Shown piece after piece: positions 44,276 to 57,097 of a DNA stretch of 64,000 bases; position 1 is the stretch's first letter; each line of letters starts with the position of its first letter. The translations under genes were made by a program, and so were the position numbers. Origin of the DNA: Verticillium longisporum (taxonomy: Eukaryota > Ascomycota > Sordariomycetes > Glomerellales > Plectosphaerellaceae); the NCBI GenBank assembly GCA_019188255.1, contig JAETXT010000013.1, forward strand, positions 62,001 through 126,000, read 5' to 3'. Under the pieces are notes generated by a model. It saw only the letters and a list, made by a program, of their open reading frames with translations, was not told the origin of the DNA and did no database searches.

Positions 44276-45506
44276 GGTGGGCGGAGTTACCGTTGAGGTC
44301 GGCGTACGATGGTGCGGGATCCTCCTCTGCAGTTTCAGGTGTGGAGATGCAGCGTATGAGATGGAGACTCGAGATGAAAGGTTGTGAAAATGGTTATATG
44401 ACTTGATGAAGAGGCTGTTGTGTGATGAGACGATTCGAAAAAGTCAGAATGCGGCAGCACGACTCTCTCACTTATACCACGATTCTCCTTACCCTCCAAG
44501 CAGGGAGTTTGAAGGAACTGATCGAAGGAGTCTGATCAAGGACCGTGATGGGCCCAGGCGCAGCTCACCCTTCCTTCCGCTGGCATCAAGGGGGGATGTA
44601 TTGGGGCAATACATTGTGGATGGAAATCAGGGCTGCAGGTTGTGTTCGTCGCAGGGGATTTGACGTTGGCACGCGAAATCCGCTACCTGTCAAGGAAGGC
44701 AGTGAAGGGAAAAGAGGGAGGTCGCTGCTCCCCTCCACCAACCAACTTTTCAACGGGATAAATGGATATCTTGAGACAAGACCATTGAGACCAATGGCAT
44801 CCGTTGCGAATCTATGCGCGACCATGTGGAGTAGTGCAGTCCCTGGCGAGGGAGAGCGCGAAGCGCAGGGAGCCCACCAAAAGGGCCATCTTGCAGCTGG
44901 AGATGAGAAAGACGTGACTCTGGGCCACGGCGAGCACAGCACACTGGTATGGCGCATGGCCGTCTGCAATCATGGGCAGCCATGGAGTTCGTTCAATCGC
45001 CCGGTTGCGTTTCTTTTGATGGGCAATGCTGGACCCAAACTCTCGACATGAGGAAGTGAGGTCAAAAGAGATAAGATCAGGGACAGGGTCACCCTGGCCG
45101 TAAGACTAGGTCGGTGTGTGCCTGAACCGCCTCCCTGGGAGCAGCTCTGTGCTGGGCATTCGGGCGTGTGCGGCCCGCCCGGTGTGTCAGCCAGCGGGCC
45201 GCCATGCCCCCGCGTCAAGTCGAGCCAGGGCGGCGAAGTGGGGGAGGGTCTTCACGGGCCGACTTGCTTCCGACGATGCTCGATGGTCCGACCTCTGACC
45301 GCCTGCTCGATATGGACTTTCGAGGTGTCACAATCTCCGACCTTGTCATCTGCTGCCTCTGCGATCCCAACAGCAACCAGCAAAACACACGGGCTTGCGC
45401 TGCCCCGAGATCGAACTGGCAGCCACCGCAGGCTGTTTGGCAGCCACTGCGCACCGTTTAGCAGCCCACGCGGCGCGTCCCGTACTTCCAGCGCCAGATC
45501 GGCAGG
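44276..45506. promoter_or_regulatory. Divergent upstream region
   Basis: 1.2 kb lie between the secreted-protein start (minus) and the lipidated adaptor start (plus). I see no domain-bearing frame. Confidence 0.4.
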
Positions 45507-46167
45507 ATGGGCATCTGTACCTCCTGCTTGGGTGGGAGCAGGAAAGAGGTCTTCGATGAGGTTTGTCACCATGCTGAAGCATTCGAGGCGCATCTTGCTA
45601 ACGGCCGCTTGCCTGCAGGACGAGGAATCGAGGCTTTTGTTCGACGACCCCAATGGAATTCACTATGGCAGCTTTGGCGACCAGAGCATGAGCGGCCAGG
45701 AAGACCCCGTCGAGGTGCAACGCGAGAATGAAGCCCTACAAAGAGTTGTAGCCAAGACATCCGAGTGAGTCGTCCGCCCCCCCCCCCGTCGGCCGAGCCC
45801 GAAATCAAGAGACTGGGAAATCGCCTGGATTACACAACCTGAATGACACAGCCAGCTGACGCGTCATCCCAGCAACATGGTCGATATTTTTGAGATCGCC
45901 CCGCAGGATCAAGCGGCGCGGCCTGCGCCAGCACTCTTTGCGTATGCAGGACAAGAAGCCCGCATCGTTCGATATCAGCACCTGCTCTCCAAACTAGCCT
46001 CCAAGGACGAGGGCGAGGGTCAGGGCCAGGGCCCGGCTGGCGTTCAAGTGGATTGGCTTCCCCAGGAAGACACAGTCGACGTGCAGCGCCGCGCTCCATC
46101 CATCAAATCCGAGTCTGACGGTCCCCTCGTCGGCACCTTTGCAGATGCAGCTGCTGCGATGGCATGA
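45507..46167 (+). CDS. Ego1/LAMTOR1-like lipidated adaptor of the vacuolar TORC1 complex
   Basis: Three exons (45507-45560, 45619-45764, 45873-46167) give 164 residues. The N-terminus MGICTSCLGG has the Gly2 for myristoylation and Cys4/Cys7 for palmitoylation. After VFDE the second exon reads DEESRLLFDDPNGIHYGSFGD, a block typical of fungal homologues of LAMTOR1 (yeast Meh1/Ego1). A helix-rich middle (NMVDIFEIAPQD) follows across a 108-bp phase-2 intron. Such proteins tether the Rag GTPase complex to the vacuole or lysosome so that amino acids can activate TORC1. The first donor (GTTTGT) is weak; an alternative at GTCTTC six residues earlier would also keep frame. A C-run lies in intron 2. 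Confidence 0.82.
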
Positions 46168-46266
46168 CGTGCTGCTTCGGGACAGAGCATCGACACGTGC
46201 GCCGCACTGCGTACGGTCTGGTCCATCGTGGTCCACGTTGGCTGCGGCTGCACCAGCGACTGGTTC

Positions 46267-46314
46267 TGCGGCTACGGCTACGGCTGCGGCTACGGCTGCG
46301 GCTACGGCTGCGGC
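46267..46314. repeat. GGCTAC/GGCTGC hexanucleotide repeat
   Basis: Alternating ctgcgg and ctacgg units run for about 48 bases just past the adaptor-gene stop, probably in its 3' UTR. Confidence 0.6.
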
Positions 46315-47466
46315 CATGTGGCCGCTGTATTCACTGTTGTACATTATTTGACGTTGGACGATGAGTCCATGGACATGCCCACGTCGCATCTCACTTCCCG
46401 ACAGCTCGGCACCGAGGGACGGGCCGGTGATGCGGCGAGGTGTTGACGATATCCCCCCGCCTGCAGGACGCTCGCTAGTCTCGCATTTTCCTTGAGTACG
46501 GTTGGAATTCTAGGTGTTTCGCACAATATGAGGTCATGGAAATTGACGATACGAGAGAAATCATGTCGGGTTTACTCAAAATGGTTAAATCAGAAATCAC
46601 CTCGAAGCACGCCCCAAGAGCCGGGCACACCCACCCCTCTCGCTCTCCACCACGCGCCACCGCTCGCATACCTTGCCATCGAAGTCCACTTGCCTGCCTC
46701 ATCTGGCCAATCGCTTTGCAGGTCAATTTCTTCATCAACCCAAGCGTGGAACGCACGAGTCCATTGAGCAATGACCACGTGCCCCGTCGGCTGATGGCGC
46801 TCCAATGTGGAGGCCCTTTTCGTACAAATGAGTGATTGTCCCCTCTACCATGGCCGGCACTCGTTGCCCCAACCTCCCACGGCCTGGCCCGTTGCCTGGC
46901 CCGTGGCCGGCTTCGGTCCACGCCGACGACTGAGATGCGGCGTAATTCTCGAATGAGTAGCGTGCGCGCGCGAAAACGGAAGACCACGAGCAGGGAGGAG
47001 GCATGTAGGGGCTGGGGTGCCATGTCCATGATTTGCTCGAGCCTCCCCGCCCCTCAGGGTTGTGCGGGAGTCTGTGGGTTTCCCGTGGCTCATTGGCGGA
47101 AGCCAGGCGTGGGATGGGGATGCGCGAGGGGGCGCGACCGCATGGGTGACCGCTCAGCCTGCGTAGTAGTAGTACCCTGATGCAAGCCAGTTGTGTCTTT
47201 CCCCCCTCCCCCTGGCTGGATCCTGCAAAAACTCCCAGGCTCCCTTCGCTGGTCCCACGCGCAGATGGCAAGCCCTGTACCATTGCTATGAACCAGGTCT
47301 TGTCGCCAATATCGGCTTGCCCGGCGAAATCTCTGCGCAGACAGACGGCGGGGGCCCGAAGCCCTATGGCCCCCTACGCTATATGCCGTAGAAGCCCTCT
47401 CCTTCGCCGCCACCGCCTGCCCATGCTGCGTGCTCACGGTAGAGAGTGGCTGCCTCTTCAGAGAGC

Positions 47467-47470
47467 GAGC

Positions 47471-47497
<27 letters not shown>
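47467..47497. repeat. GA dinucleotide microsatellite
   Basis: A gcgagc lead-in is followed by an uninterrupted (GA)n tract. Confidence 0.7.
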
Positions 47498-47501
<4 letters not shown>

Positions 47502-48426
47502 CAGGGGGGCTTGAGCACACTCTTGACTCGACTCAGGCACTGACTGGCGGCGTCGTGGGTTTGGTCTGGCCCCAGCCAGAGCTGGTCAACTGCATTCCTT
47601 TTCCCGTGCTGCGGTGCCGTTCATCTCATTTGTCGGCTGTATCCGTTTTCTGCAGCGCGCTCCCTTGCCTGACAAGTGTGGCGACGACCATCGGATGGGC
47701 AGCTGTGCAGGAAGAGAGAAAGGTGCTGGGAGGGTTTGGCGGTCTGCGCGGGAGGGGATTCGCCCTTCTTTTGAGCTGCCCCAAGCAGCTGTCCATGCTA
47801 CGCTTGACACACTGAAGAACTGTTACGTCTCCAAGAACGGCTGGATCTTTGACCCTTTTTTTATTAGGGCGTCTTGCCCATAACTCGCGCAAAAGTAACC
47901 TTACACAGACGTTTCTCTCTCTCTCTCTCTTTCTCTCCATTTTCGATACCTAATACAAGATGAATGCCCCCCATTTTCTTGCCGAATAGAAAAAGGCGAG
48001 GAACAAGATGGAAGAAGAGATTCTTTTCACATCCATTCTGCCCCGTTGTCTCCTCTCTTCCCCTTTCGCGACCCTCGACAGCCGTCAAACCGTACGTGAC
48101 GAACAAAACACACAAAATCATGAGTAAGATAGCGAATGATGAACCACTACGTGGTTGTGTCTGCTCCCAGAAATCTCCCCCCCTCCCTTCCAGGCCCGGA
48201 AGATTGGAGTGCTGGGGAGCAAGCCCCCTCCCCCCTCTTCGGACCACACCCCCCTTCTGTCGTGTGGGTATGTCATCCAAGCCGGCTGGTGCCTCGTGTG
48301 ATGCGTTGAAGCAACTGTGACGAATCGTGTAAGTGTGAGCCATGACACAACTTGGGGTGGATGTGCCACTGATCGATCTTCTTCCAGAAGACTTACCTCC
48401 TGGGCTTTCGGGAGGGGGTGTCCAGA

Positions 48427-48768
48427 TCACGCCGCCAAATCCTGGCAGAGCACCCTCGCCTGATGTCGGTGTTCCATGTCCGCTTTTTGGTCCTCCACTG
48501 CCGTCAGTTCTATCAGCGTCCTCTCGATCGTGGCCTGTCGATTCCCTTCTCTGTACCACCTATCAATGTCCGTCGTCATTTTGAGTATTCGTCGATTCTT
48601 CTTGTCGATATCATGACACAGTTTGCACCGGTCCGCCTCCTGCACCGTGGTGTATACGAGCTTGAGCCCGCACGTCTCGCCCGTCCGGTATTCCTTGTTG
48701 CACTGCTGCTTGAACTGGCCCCATCTCCAATACCCACACGTCCAACGGGTCTGGTAGAAGTAGCACAT
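48427..48768 (-). CDS. Small cysteine-rich fungal protein of unknown function
   Basis: An intronless frame of 113 residues starting MCYFYQTRWTCGYWRWGQF. This start was chosen because the conserved block begins exactly there, although the frame is open 36 codons further 5'. The pattern CxFYQxxWxCGYWxWGxFxxxC, then ETCGLKL and DRCKLCHDIDKKNRR, suggests a small zinc- or disulphide-stabilised head. A charged helical tail follows. I recall similar uncharacterised proteins in other sordariomycetes. No signal peptide is present, so an intracellular location is likelier. The C-terminus may be altered by an unseen intron. Confidence 0.65.
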   Translation of the reverse strand: MCYFYQTRWTCGYWRWGQFKQQCNKEYRTGETCGLKLVYTTVQEADRCKLCHDIDKKNRRILKMTTDIDRWYREGNRQATIERTLIELTAVEDQKADMEHRHQARVLCQDLAA

Positions 48769-51700
48769 GATCTTTCGTTCGTCCTCGGGGCTCGCCACAG
48801 GGAAAAGGGACCGAATGTGCTGCCGTGGGGCTTGTGTCAATGATCTAAAGGGGCATGTGTCAACGACGAAACCCAATCAAGCATATGGATCCTGTCCCGC
48901 GTGCTTTCTCACAGTCACATTGGGGGCTGAGTTGGTATGCTTGCTTGGGCGATGCAACTTACGAGAGTCTTACGAGAGTAGTTCCGACGCCTAAATGCGT
49001 TTTATTCGACTTGGTTCTTCTGGTGGCCAGGCGATCGGCGGCGTTTCAGCTTTTGGTGTACCACCAGGTCCGCAATTCGAACGTGTTGTTTTTCCTTTCT
49101 TCTCGTTGTCGTTTCGTTCTCTGAATTGTAAGTTTCTCTACCACTCGTTCTCCACGCTTGCGGATCAGGGGCTAACTTATACTCGCCAGACAGCTAGCAC
49201 AGAAGCACCGGGACCCGCACGATGTGTTGTCACCTCCCATAGACAAGCTCTCGAAACTTTCGCGAACGGCTTCATTCATGGATGGGTAGATGATACCTCC
49301 CGCTGCCCGCATACTTCGGCTCCGCCCAGGCTACTGCTCGATGCTGCTCATGTAGCTCTGCTGTCTGCAGACACTTTGGGCAAAAATCGTCCCGCACGCA
49401 CACTCAGACGGCCTAGTCTCGGACGCTATCTGGTTGCCACGTTGATCATGGCTGCTCAGGCAACATCACCCCCGAACCTACCTACGTAGGCACATCACCT
49501 TTGCATGCGTGCGTTTCTCCACTCTCGGTATATGGCATACCACTGCATTCCACATGCGGAAGAAGGGACCTTGCCAGTCAAGACCGGGGTCAATCCTACG
49601 TACCTGGCTTGACCAGGAACAAAAGCCTCACGATCGTTGGCTGCCACCATCATTGCCCCATGTGTGTGTGAGTGGAGGTGAACATGTGTATGTGTGTGTG
49701 TGCGTGTGCGTGTGTGTGCCACCGGGGGAGGGTGTGCAATCCATGCCCGGTCTCCCGTGTCCTCGTCGTGCTGCCTGAAATACTGTGTACGTACAGCATA
49801 CCCTCCATCAGTTCATGGACCCCTAAACGACTCGGGTGATGCAGCGAGCGACCAGAGATATTGGGCTGGCGACTTTGCATGGCCAGCATGCATTGCGATG
49901 AGAGCCTTTGAACTCCTACGTCGCCATGACAGGCACCGGGCCCTAAGCTTCGAGTCTTAGGGTATGTCAGGGGCCTCTGCTGCTCAACTTCGTCATAAGC
50001 TTCGGTAGAGGATTGCTAGGAAGTACTGTTTCTGCAACGGTCGAGCCCTGACGTAGCTACCTCAAGCCAGAAAAGCAAGTAGCAACACTGATGCTCACCC
50101 GCGGCCGCCGCTGCGGCGTCCCCCCCTCCCCCCGCTTGGCTTCTTCTCCCCTCGGCCGTGGCCGGGCCCGCAGGAGGCGACACCTGTCAGACCAGGGTGG
50201 TCGGTCTACCTGTTCCTGTCGAGCAGATTGGGCTGGATCGGTGCCGGTCCCTGTTTGGTGCCATTCTTCGCTTCTCGGTGAAATGGACCTCCTTGACTGG
50301 TCAGAATACTCGTCGTGGGGGACGTAAGACCGTTCTTTTGTCTCGCAGAAAGCCTATGATGCAGGGATGAACCCCTTTTCTGCCAGCGCATCTGCTTCAG
50401 TGGAACCCCATCAGATGTTTTCTCTTCTGAACTGTCAGTCTACCAATTGTGTTATTAATGCCGGTGCTCTCCAACCTCAAGCCTGCGACTTGCGATGTCG
50501 TGTTGGGTGTGTAAGCATACACATGAGCCCTACAGTGGCGTTTCGACCACCCAAATCAGGCGTGGACTGGTTCTTCTGATATCAAGTTGGTGTTTTCCCA
50601 GGCAACGGGAAACAATAATCATGGCATGGCTCGAAAGAATTTCCATCTAGCAATGTCGGGGGACGCCTTGGGGGCCTCGGCGTCGTGTCTACCGACTTGA
50701 TCCGTCGTCAGGCATCGAGGGCGGTTGGAGATGGCCTCGACCAGGCCGCCTCAACATGCGGCCGGTTCAGATCACAGGCCGCCCCCAACGAACGAAGAAT
50801 AAGGCTCACTGTTCGCCACACATGAGCGGGCCGAGTCTGGGGGCCCTCTTGCACGAGACATGATTGTCACCAACACAATCGCCATGTCGCTTGAATAACA
50901 TTGTGGTTCCTGACGCCATGTACACCAGGCAGCCTGGCCTGCTGTAAAGCGACCCCGTGCTACTTATCCCTGTCTCACCTCGTCCTCGCCTCGGCCTGGT
51001 CTGAGTATTCTTGACCTTGAGGTGGTGTACTTACCGCAGCACCCTGGTCTCACATGAGGCCGCCTGAAGGCTACAAGGAGCACGATCTACTGATCCCCGT
51101 TCCTCCGCAAACGTTACACAGATCAGTGACCAGGTATCCCCTGGTCTTTCCCTCCTTGCCAAAGCTGCGCGTCGTGCCGGCCGATTCACTGAGGCCAGGG
51201 CAACGTGGCGACCGCCCTCTGGCCATGGCCCCCAGCAGCCTGCCTTGCATACGCCTGGCTTCTGGCTGCATTTGCTCCGCGCAAAAGCAGACTCGACGAA
51301 GAGCGTGGCATGGACCGGGAGATTTCAACACGGCCCAGGCAAGCCGGCCTCCAACAATGGGTGCTTTCTGGAGCTTCCAACATGAATCATGTTCAGTGCC
51401 ATCAGGTCGATCATGCCTGATCCGGCATCCCAGTTCTGATGAAAATCGACGTCATCGACGGAGAATCATAAAATACAAGATTAGCTGGGGCTCACACAAC
51501 GTCAGTCGGAATCGCACATAGTCTGGTGGGCTGCTTCAACAAATGAACAACCCTAGTAGCAGCTTCGGTGTCTGAAAACCTCATAGTCGGTCTCACAGGA
51601 TGCAAAGACATGCAGAAACGGCTCGCGGAAGCTCGGGTCGAAGCCTATTGGAGGTCATGTCGTGCGCACACCATTCTCAACGACTATGGAGGGTCTGTGG

Positions 51701-54700
51701 AAAAGAGGTGAAGGAGAAAAAGCAAGGCGAGGGCTCGAAGCAAGAGGTCTCATCCGTATCCGAGGACCACGAGAGAGAGTGCCACTCGGTCAGCCGACGC
51801 AGATGAGCCTGAATACATGAGCCCAACGCTGTTTATGCTGAGATGATATCGGTACCCTGCAGACATTGACTTCCCTGAAGAACGGCAATCGGGGATCAGA
51901 GCCGGCAAAACAGGCAGAAAGCGCAGTATCAAGACGGGCATGGGGGTTTACTGCAGCCTGTATGGAGGAGGCCGGCTTCACCCACCGCGAACGGGGGTCT
52001 TTGCTCTGCGAGTGACGCGCAGAAGTATGGGCCACGGCGATCAGGACCAAGGTATTTCTGCGAGAAGGGCTCTTCTGCAAGGGTCAAGAAGCCTCACTCT
52101 TCGGGGGTCTAGGTGAGATCAGGGCTGGCCGCCTAGGTATTCGTAGTGATGTGCTGGCAATACGACTCCTCTTCACTACCTGGCGAGGCTTGCGTTCTCG
52201 TCCCCTTTGACATACGGGGTTTTCGGAGTTCCTGTTCACACTGTTTGACCGATCGTCGATCTTCGCTCCTAACGCCCTGTATTTGAGCATTGCTCCACGG
52301 CGTACACACCTGGCCACCTCTCGCCAAGATGCGAAACATCGTGGTTGCGGGAGACCGGCGACACTGTGCAGAGCGGTAGAAGCAGACAATGGAGCATAGT
52401 GTGGATGATGATCACGACACTAGTACAGCCTGACTGTGAGCGGTCAGTCCTGTCCGTCCCTCACCTGGGGGGTATAATCGTGACCAATATACGGGCCATA
52501 CCGTGGCCGCCATGGCTACATACAGCGGGCCAGTCATCCACACAGGCGTCTCGCGAAACAGAAACGGCACGTTGGCTACGTGTAGGAGTCTCGGGCCCAG
52601 TCAAGAAGCTTATAAAAAAAGGGATTTTTGAGCCAGTCACATGCCTGCGTTGCCCAGTTGGGCTGTCGTTGTTGCATTCATCGTCTTCAAAAGGTGCTCG
52701 CTCACGACCTGTCTTGCAGTCATAACAGTATTGGCTTTGCATCGGGTAGGTTGAGCTACTTTTTGAACTCGGGAAAGGGCATGACAAGGCCAAGCGGCCA
52801 ATGTATCTGAACTCATTGCTATGCTGTCGTGAAGCCATTAAATGCACAAATTGAAAGAGAGGAGCAAACCCGACTTCATGGATCGTGTGGGAACCTGTGG
52901 AATGCAGCTGTCGTCGACCAACCATTGGACATGGTCTGCCGCAAGCTGCATATATGTCCAATGACGGGCAGCAAGTTCTTCAATCTTCTATTTGGCGTTG
53001 AACCGTGCACGTGGTGATTGGACAATATTTGGCGGTTGTATTCGCACAATTGGCGACTGTGACATGTCGATCTCCCGCAGGACGTTACCGCTTGCGCTCT
53101 TCCGTGCTCTAGCTGGCATATTTTAGGCCACTTGCAGGGGCCAGTGCCATGAGTCTGACAGTGGAAGCCGTGCGTTTAACCCGATTGACAAGAGGAACCA
53201 CGAAAAGAAAGCGTCGGCGGGAGACCCGTCTCTGAGTCTTGGGTCGTGTTTCTGGTACAGCCGCATGGGAGGGCGCTACACGGAGTGATTGGTTGGCGCG
53301 TCGGGCCTCGAAGAGCGGCCGCTCCACGACGCCGCATGCCGTCACATTTGGCGACAACGACGGCAGAATCTCTGCCAGGTAACGACTTCCAGGTCATGAT
53401 AAGAGCGTATCGGAAGGATCGGAGGTCTGCCACAAAGGTCGAAAGGAGCACGGCAGCTTTCGTGGACGGATCGGAGCCGGATCTGGATTGTGGGCTTTTC
53501 TCCAAACGCTGTATTCTGTGAAGCGCGTGCTGTTGTGTCACGATCCTGAGTGGCAGCCCCAGAGACACATCCTCCCGGCGTTGTATGTTGACGCTGTCTT
53601 CGTCCACAGCCATTCTCTAGTGGCATTGTCCCTTTCCCCCGTCGTGCAAGAGAACACCTGCTGCAGGCCCGGGCATACCTGGCTGGCGGAGGCACGTCCG
53701 CTGCGCGGGTTGTTGGCTGTTCAGCATGGGAGCCTGAAATCGCAATCGTCATTCGGGCATGCCACATCATATCCGCGCGCGCCGCTGCAAGGGAAGCTCA
53801 AAGCAGCTAGAAGCCTCACTGAAAGTCACCTTCCAGCAATCAGGCCATGACAGCGATGCCAACAAGGCCCGACAGCCCACCCCGGTCACAAGTGTCGCGT
53901 TGCCTGGCAGGTACACCGAGACGACGCGAGTCGGGGCTGTACGGAAGCCAGGAAGACCATGGTGTGTGCGATCTCAAACGGTGCATAATGTTGACGACGT
54001 TGCCGCTTTCCACCCAGCGGCCCAAGAAGTGGCTGCGGGAAATGGGTTCATCAACTCAGGCTTGGATACGTCCTGGCGACAAGGCCCTCGTAACAAGGTC
54101 ACATCACAACTCGTAAGCAAGGTAGGAAGGACGCGGTTCGAGCGTGACACTTCATGTGTGCACTGGTAGCCTGAGTCATGCTGCGGTCGGACAGATGTGA
54201 TGGCTTTGGCCACCCCTCTCGGGACTTGCCAACTCAATCGCAAGATAGGACTCACTCGATGATCCAGACAGTAGTCTTGTCAGAATCGGTGATTGTCCAG
54301 GCGCTGAGCAGGAGAAGAGCTAGACGAAGCGGGGTGATAGACCAACAACCCCTGGCTCGACTTGGCAGGGCATGGGGTCTTTCAGGGCATGGGGACTTCA
54401 ATGAAGAGACGCTGACCGGGATTCCGGCCGCCGAAGCTTCGGCCCGCAAGTTCGCTTGGAGTCGAGATGGGGGACGGACCGAGTGTGTGCCGTGGACGCT
54501 AAGATCTCGAGGCGACGCTGTCTGCGTCCCTGTTCCTTGCCTGCGTGCGTCGAGCTGGTCAGCCCTGGCTGCTGCGTCCACCAGCGGGCCTGATTGGGGT
54601 TTTGGGGGGGCAAGATGGACCGGGAACGGTTCGGTGACAGCCATGCCCTGAGACGCGACGAGAAGCGCGGCTTGAGCGAAATAGACTGTAGCGGGCGGAC

Positions 54701-55498
54701 AGGTGGCTGCTGTGACCACAGCTGTTTTGTGTTCCCATGTCAAAAGCGGCGTGCACCGTACGGTATGCACGCAAGGCACGATGGGCAAAAGTTGGCCATG
54801 AAGTGTAGATCATAGAACTGTGGGGGCCGCTTAACCGAACATCGAGAAAGATGCCGAGACACAGTGCCCGCCGAGCACCCTTCTGCCTGCAAACCGTGCT
54901 GACCTTGCTGGCCTCGATGTTTTCCGCACGGTATGTCCCGCCCCGCCCCGCTCCTCGTTGGCGCACGTCATGGCGCGTGCCGTGACATGACGAGGCCAGC
55001 TGACCAGCATCGTTCATCTCTCATTTGGCATCTGTAGCCTTGGGTCCAGGGTCCTCCAGCAACCTCTTTCCCGTCATCGCAACGCTAACAAATCGGCCGA
55101 CCATCGTCCTGAATACGTATACTCTTCCCCCACCACTGGCACCCAGTCGCCCAGATTCACTTGGATGACCTGGACCAGCTGGAAGAGCGGCTGCAGCGCC
55201 TCGACGGAGGATCTGCGCTCGTGACAACGGAGGCGCGGTTCGTCATAAGCATACGTGCCGTGTTGCGCCTGTCGACTTCGCAAACTGCGCTGCCATTTGT
55301 CTCGCGTCACAATACTCGCCAATTTCGCGTAACACGTCCCCCGTCCGTCAGTCACTGCATCTTTCTGGATTCTCGCCCCGGCAGACAAGACTATCTGGCG
55401 ACGCTGGTCGTCGTGACTCTGCATAGTCGATCGTACAATCGCTTCGAGCGGCTCTCAACATATCCGACCCAACTTCTCTCTGCGAAGGCACAGGGCAA
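48769..55498. other. 6.7 kb gene-poor region
   Basis: This is the longest stretch without a recognisable gene. It is upstream of both flanking genes (minus-strand Cys-rich protein, plus-strand F-box protein). Short frames occur on both strands but none has a domain, signal peptide with body, or plausible splice partners. A (TG)n tract lies at 49685-49719 and a CCTACGTAGG palindrome at 49484-49493. Base composition looks like ordinary intergenic DNA rather than AT-rich RIP-mutated repeat. It could hold a long regulatory region, a non-coding RNA or a fast-evolving gene. Confidence 0.5.
49685..49719. repeat. TG dinucleotide microsatellite
   Basis: An interrupted (TG)n run with occasional CG steps. 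Confidence 0.6.
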
Positions 55499-56591
55499 AT
55501 GTCATCCGAGCAGTCCCACCCTCACTTTGTGAGCCCCCCTGGGACCCTTGTCGGCGTCCCTGCTGTCACCCCCTCGCCGGCTGAGGCAGAAGGTGTTCAG
55601 CACTGCGACCACGGTCGTGATGGCGGCCGACCCTCGCTGGACCCAGTGATCGGCTCAAAGGCCATTGATACCCGACCGCATCCTCTGCCGTGCACAGAGC
55701 AAGCAACGCAGCCCACCGACTGTTGGATCTCTTCGTTTGATTCTCATGGGGCACAAGACCGTGACACGGAGCAAGTCCCCGCGAGTGCGAAGGCATCGCT
55801 GACGATCATGCCCAACGAAGTTTTACTCGACATCCTAGGCTTCCTTGACGTGAACGACTTGTTGTCCATCTCCAGGGTACGCATTTTGACCCCGCAGTGC
55901 GCCTGAGACACCCGTCCCCCGTCGTCTTCTCGTCACCTCTGTCCGCCTTTCTCTCGCTGTTTCTTCTTCCCATGCTCACTTACACGCAACCGACCAATGC
56001 CGCGCTGTGTGCCAGCGGCCCATGTCCCCTGCTGGTCTTGTTTTTGTTGTACCATCTCCTACTCAACTGACATATTGGGCTCAGATCAGTCACCACCTTC
56101 GAACTCTGTCAATGGCACCAATACTCCACGCGTACCGCCTCCGTCTCAATCGCGCTATTCTCCCACCACTGTTAGCCACCAGGCCTCCACTCGCAGACCT
56201 GATTGCCCGTTCCATATTTCTCACTAACACCACAGTCGTTTCGCGCCGCCTCGGCCGCTCTCTCGTCTCCATTCGACTTGCTCGTCGCTTGGCCACAAGA
56301 CCGCCTGCCGAAGTTCTAGTCGAGCGCGCCGTCCTGCCGTATGAGTGTGTTCCTGGGCTAGCCGTCGTGCATGTTGCGCCAGGTCTTGTGGCCAAACGAA
56401 GAGCAATCGAAAAGGAACAGGTAAAGGACGGGCTCCGCAGGTGGGTCGATGCCGTTTGGAAGCGTCAGGTGCTGCAGCGCGAAGAAGGCATGCGACAGTG
56501 GGAGCAGAGCCGTGGCATCGGGCGAGTCTGGCGGTTGAGGAAATTCTGGGAGCGGGTCGGCAGTGGCGAGCGTGTACATGTACCTGTCTGA
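55499..56591 (+). CDS. F-box domain protein
   Basis: Two exons (55499-55876, 56085-56591) around a 208-bp intron (GTACGC donor, CAACTGAC branch, CTCAG acceptor) give 294 residues. The F-box (LTIMPNEVLLDILGFLDVNDLLSISR/ISHHLRTLS) is split by the intron at residue 126 in phase 0, and it starts near residue 101 after a disordered leader. The following ILHAYRLRLNRAILPPLLATRP and DLIARSIFLTNTTVVSRRLGRSL are helical and typical of a fungal F-box group; a basic C-terminal region follows. The protein should recruit a target to an SCF ubiquitin ligase through Skp1; the target is unknown. The intron is longer than others in the window and could hide an extra exon. Confidence 0.82.
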
Positions 56592-57097
56592 TGTGAGGTC
56601 CTTCAGTGGGCCAAGAGAGGAACCCTTGGCAGAGGCGATGGACGCTGGCACGTCCGTTGCGATGTCTGTTCGAACTCGGCCGAACCGTGCTTCTTTCCCG
56701 CCCCTCTTGCGCACGCTTGTCTGGTGTAATTTGTAAAGGCTTATTTCAGATCGGTCATTTCGTCGCATGTATTATCAGCCACCACCCGCGCGGTAGCTTT
56801 GCTTGACGTATGCACAGGGTCACGTGAGTCACTGGCCAGACCAGCGGCACCATGAACGAGTACACAGCATGACCCCACATGAGCTCCAGTTGTGCCAATC
56901 GCGCCAATCGTGTGTCGCCATGGGTGGCGGGGCTACAATCTCATGTGCTTCCCACGCGGGTTGGGTCGAGGAATGCGACAGCGCTGGATCGTCTCTCCAG
57001 CTTCACAACCACAAGCCATTGGGACCTTTGCCTTGCCGCTGACAGTGTCTGTACCATCCATTCCACATCCGATAGACCTGTCAATCTTGCAGCTGCC
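56592..57097. other. Region between F-box gene and RGG-protein gene
   Basis: About 500 bp between two plus-strand genes. The frame of the next gene is open upstream of its chosen ATG to 56879, but that part lacks its composition. I see no separate gene. Confidence 0.4.

Larger units (their letters stand above)
46168..48426. other. Gene-free region with simple repeats
   Basis: Nothing in 2.3 kb looks coding. Simple sequence includes a GGCTAC/GGCTGC hexamer run (about 46267-46314), (GA)n at 47467-47497 and (CT)n at 47912-47938. The 3' ends of the two convergent flanking genes must fall here. Confidence 0.5.
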
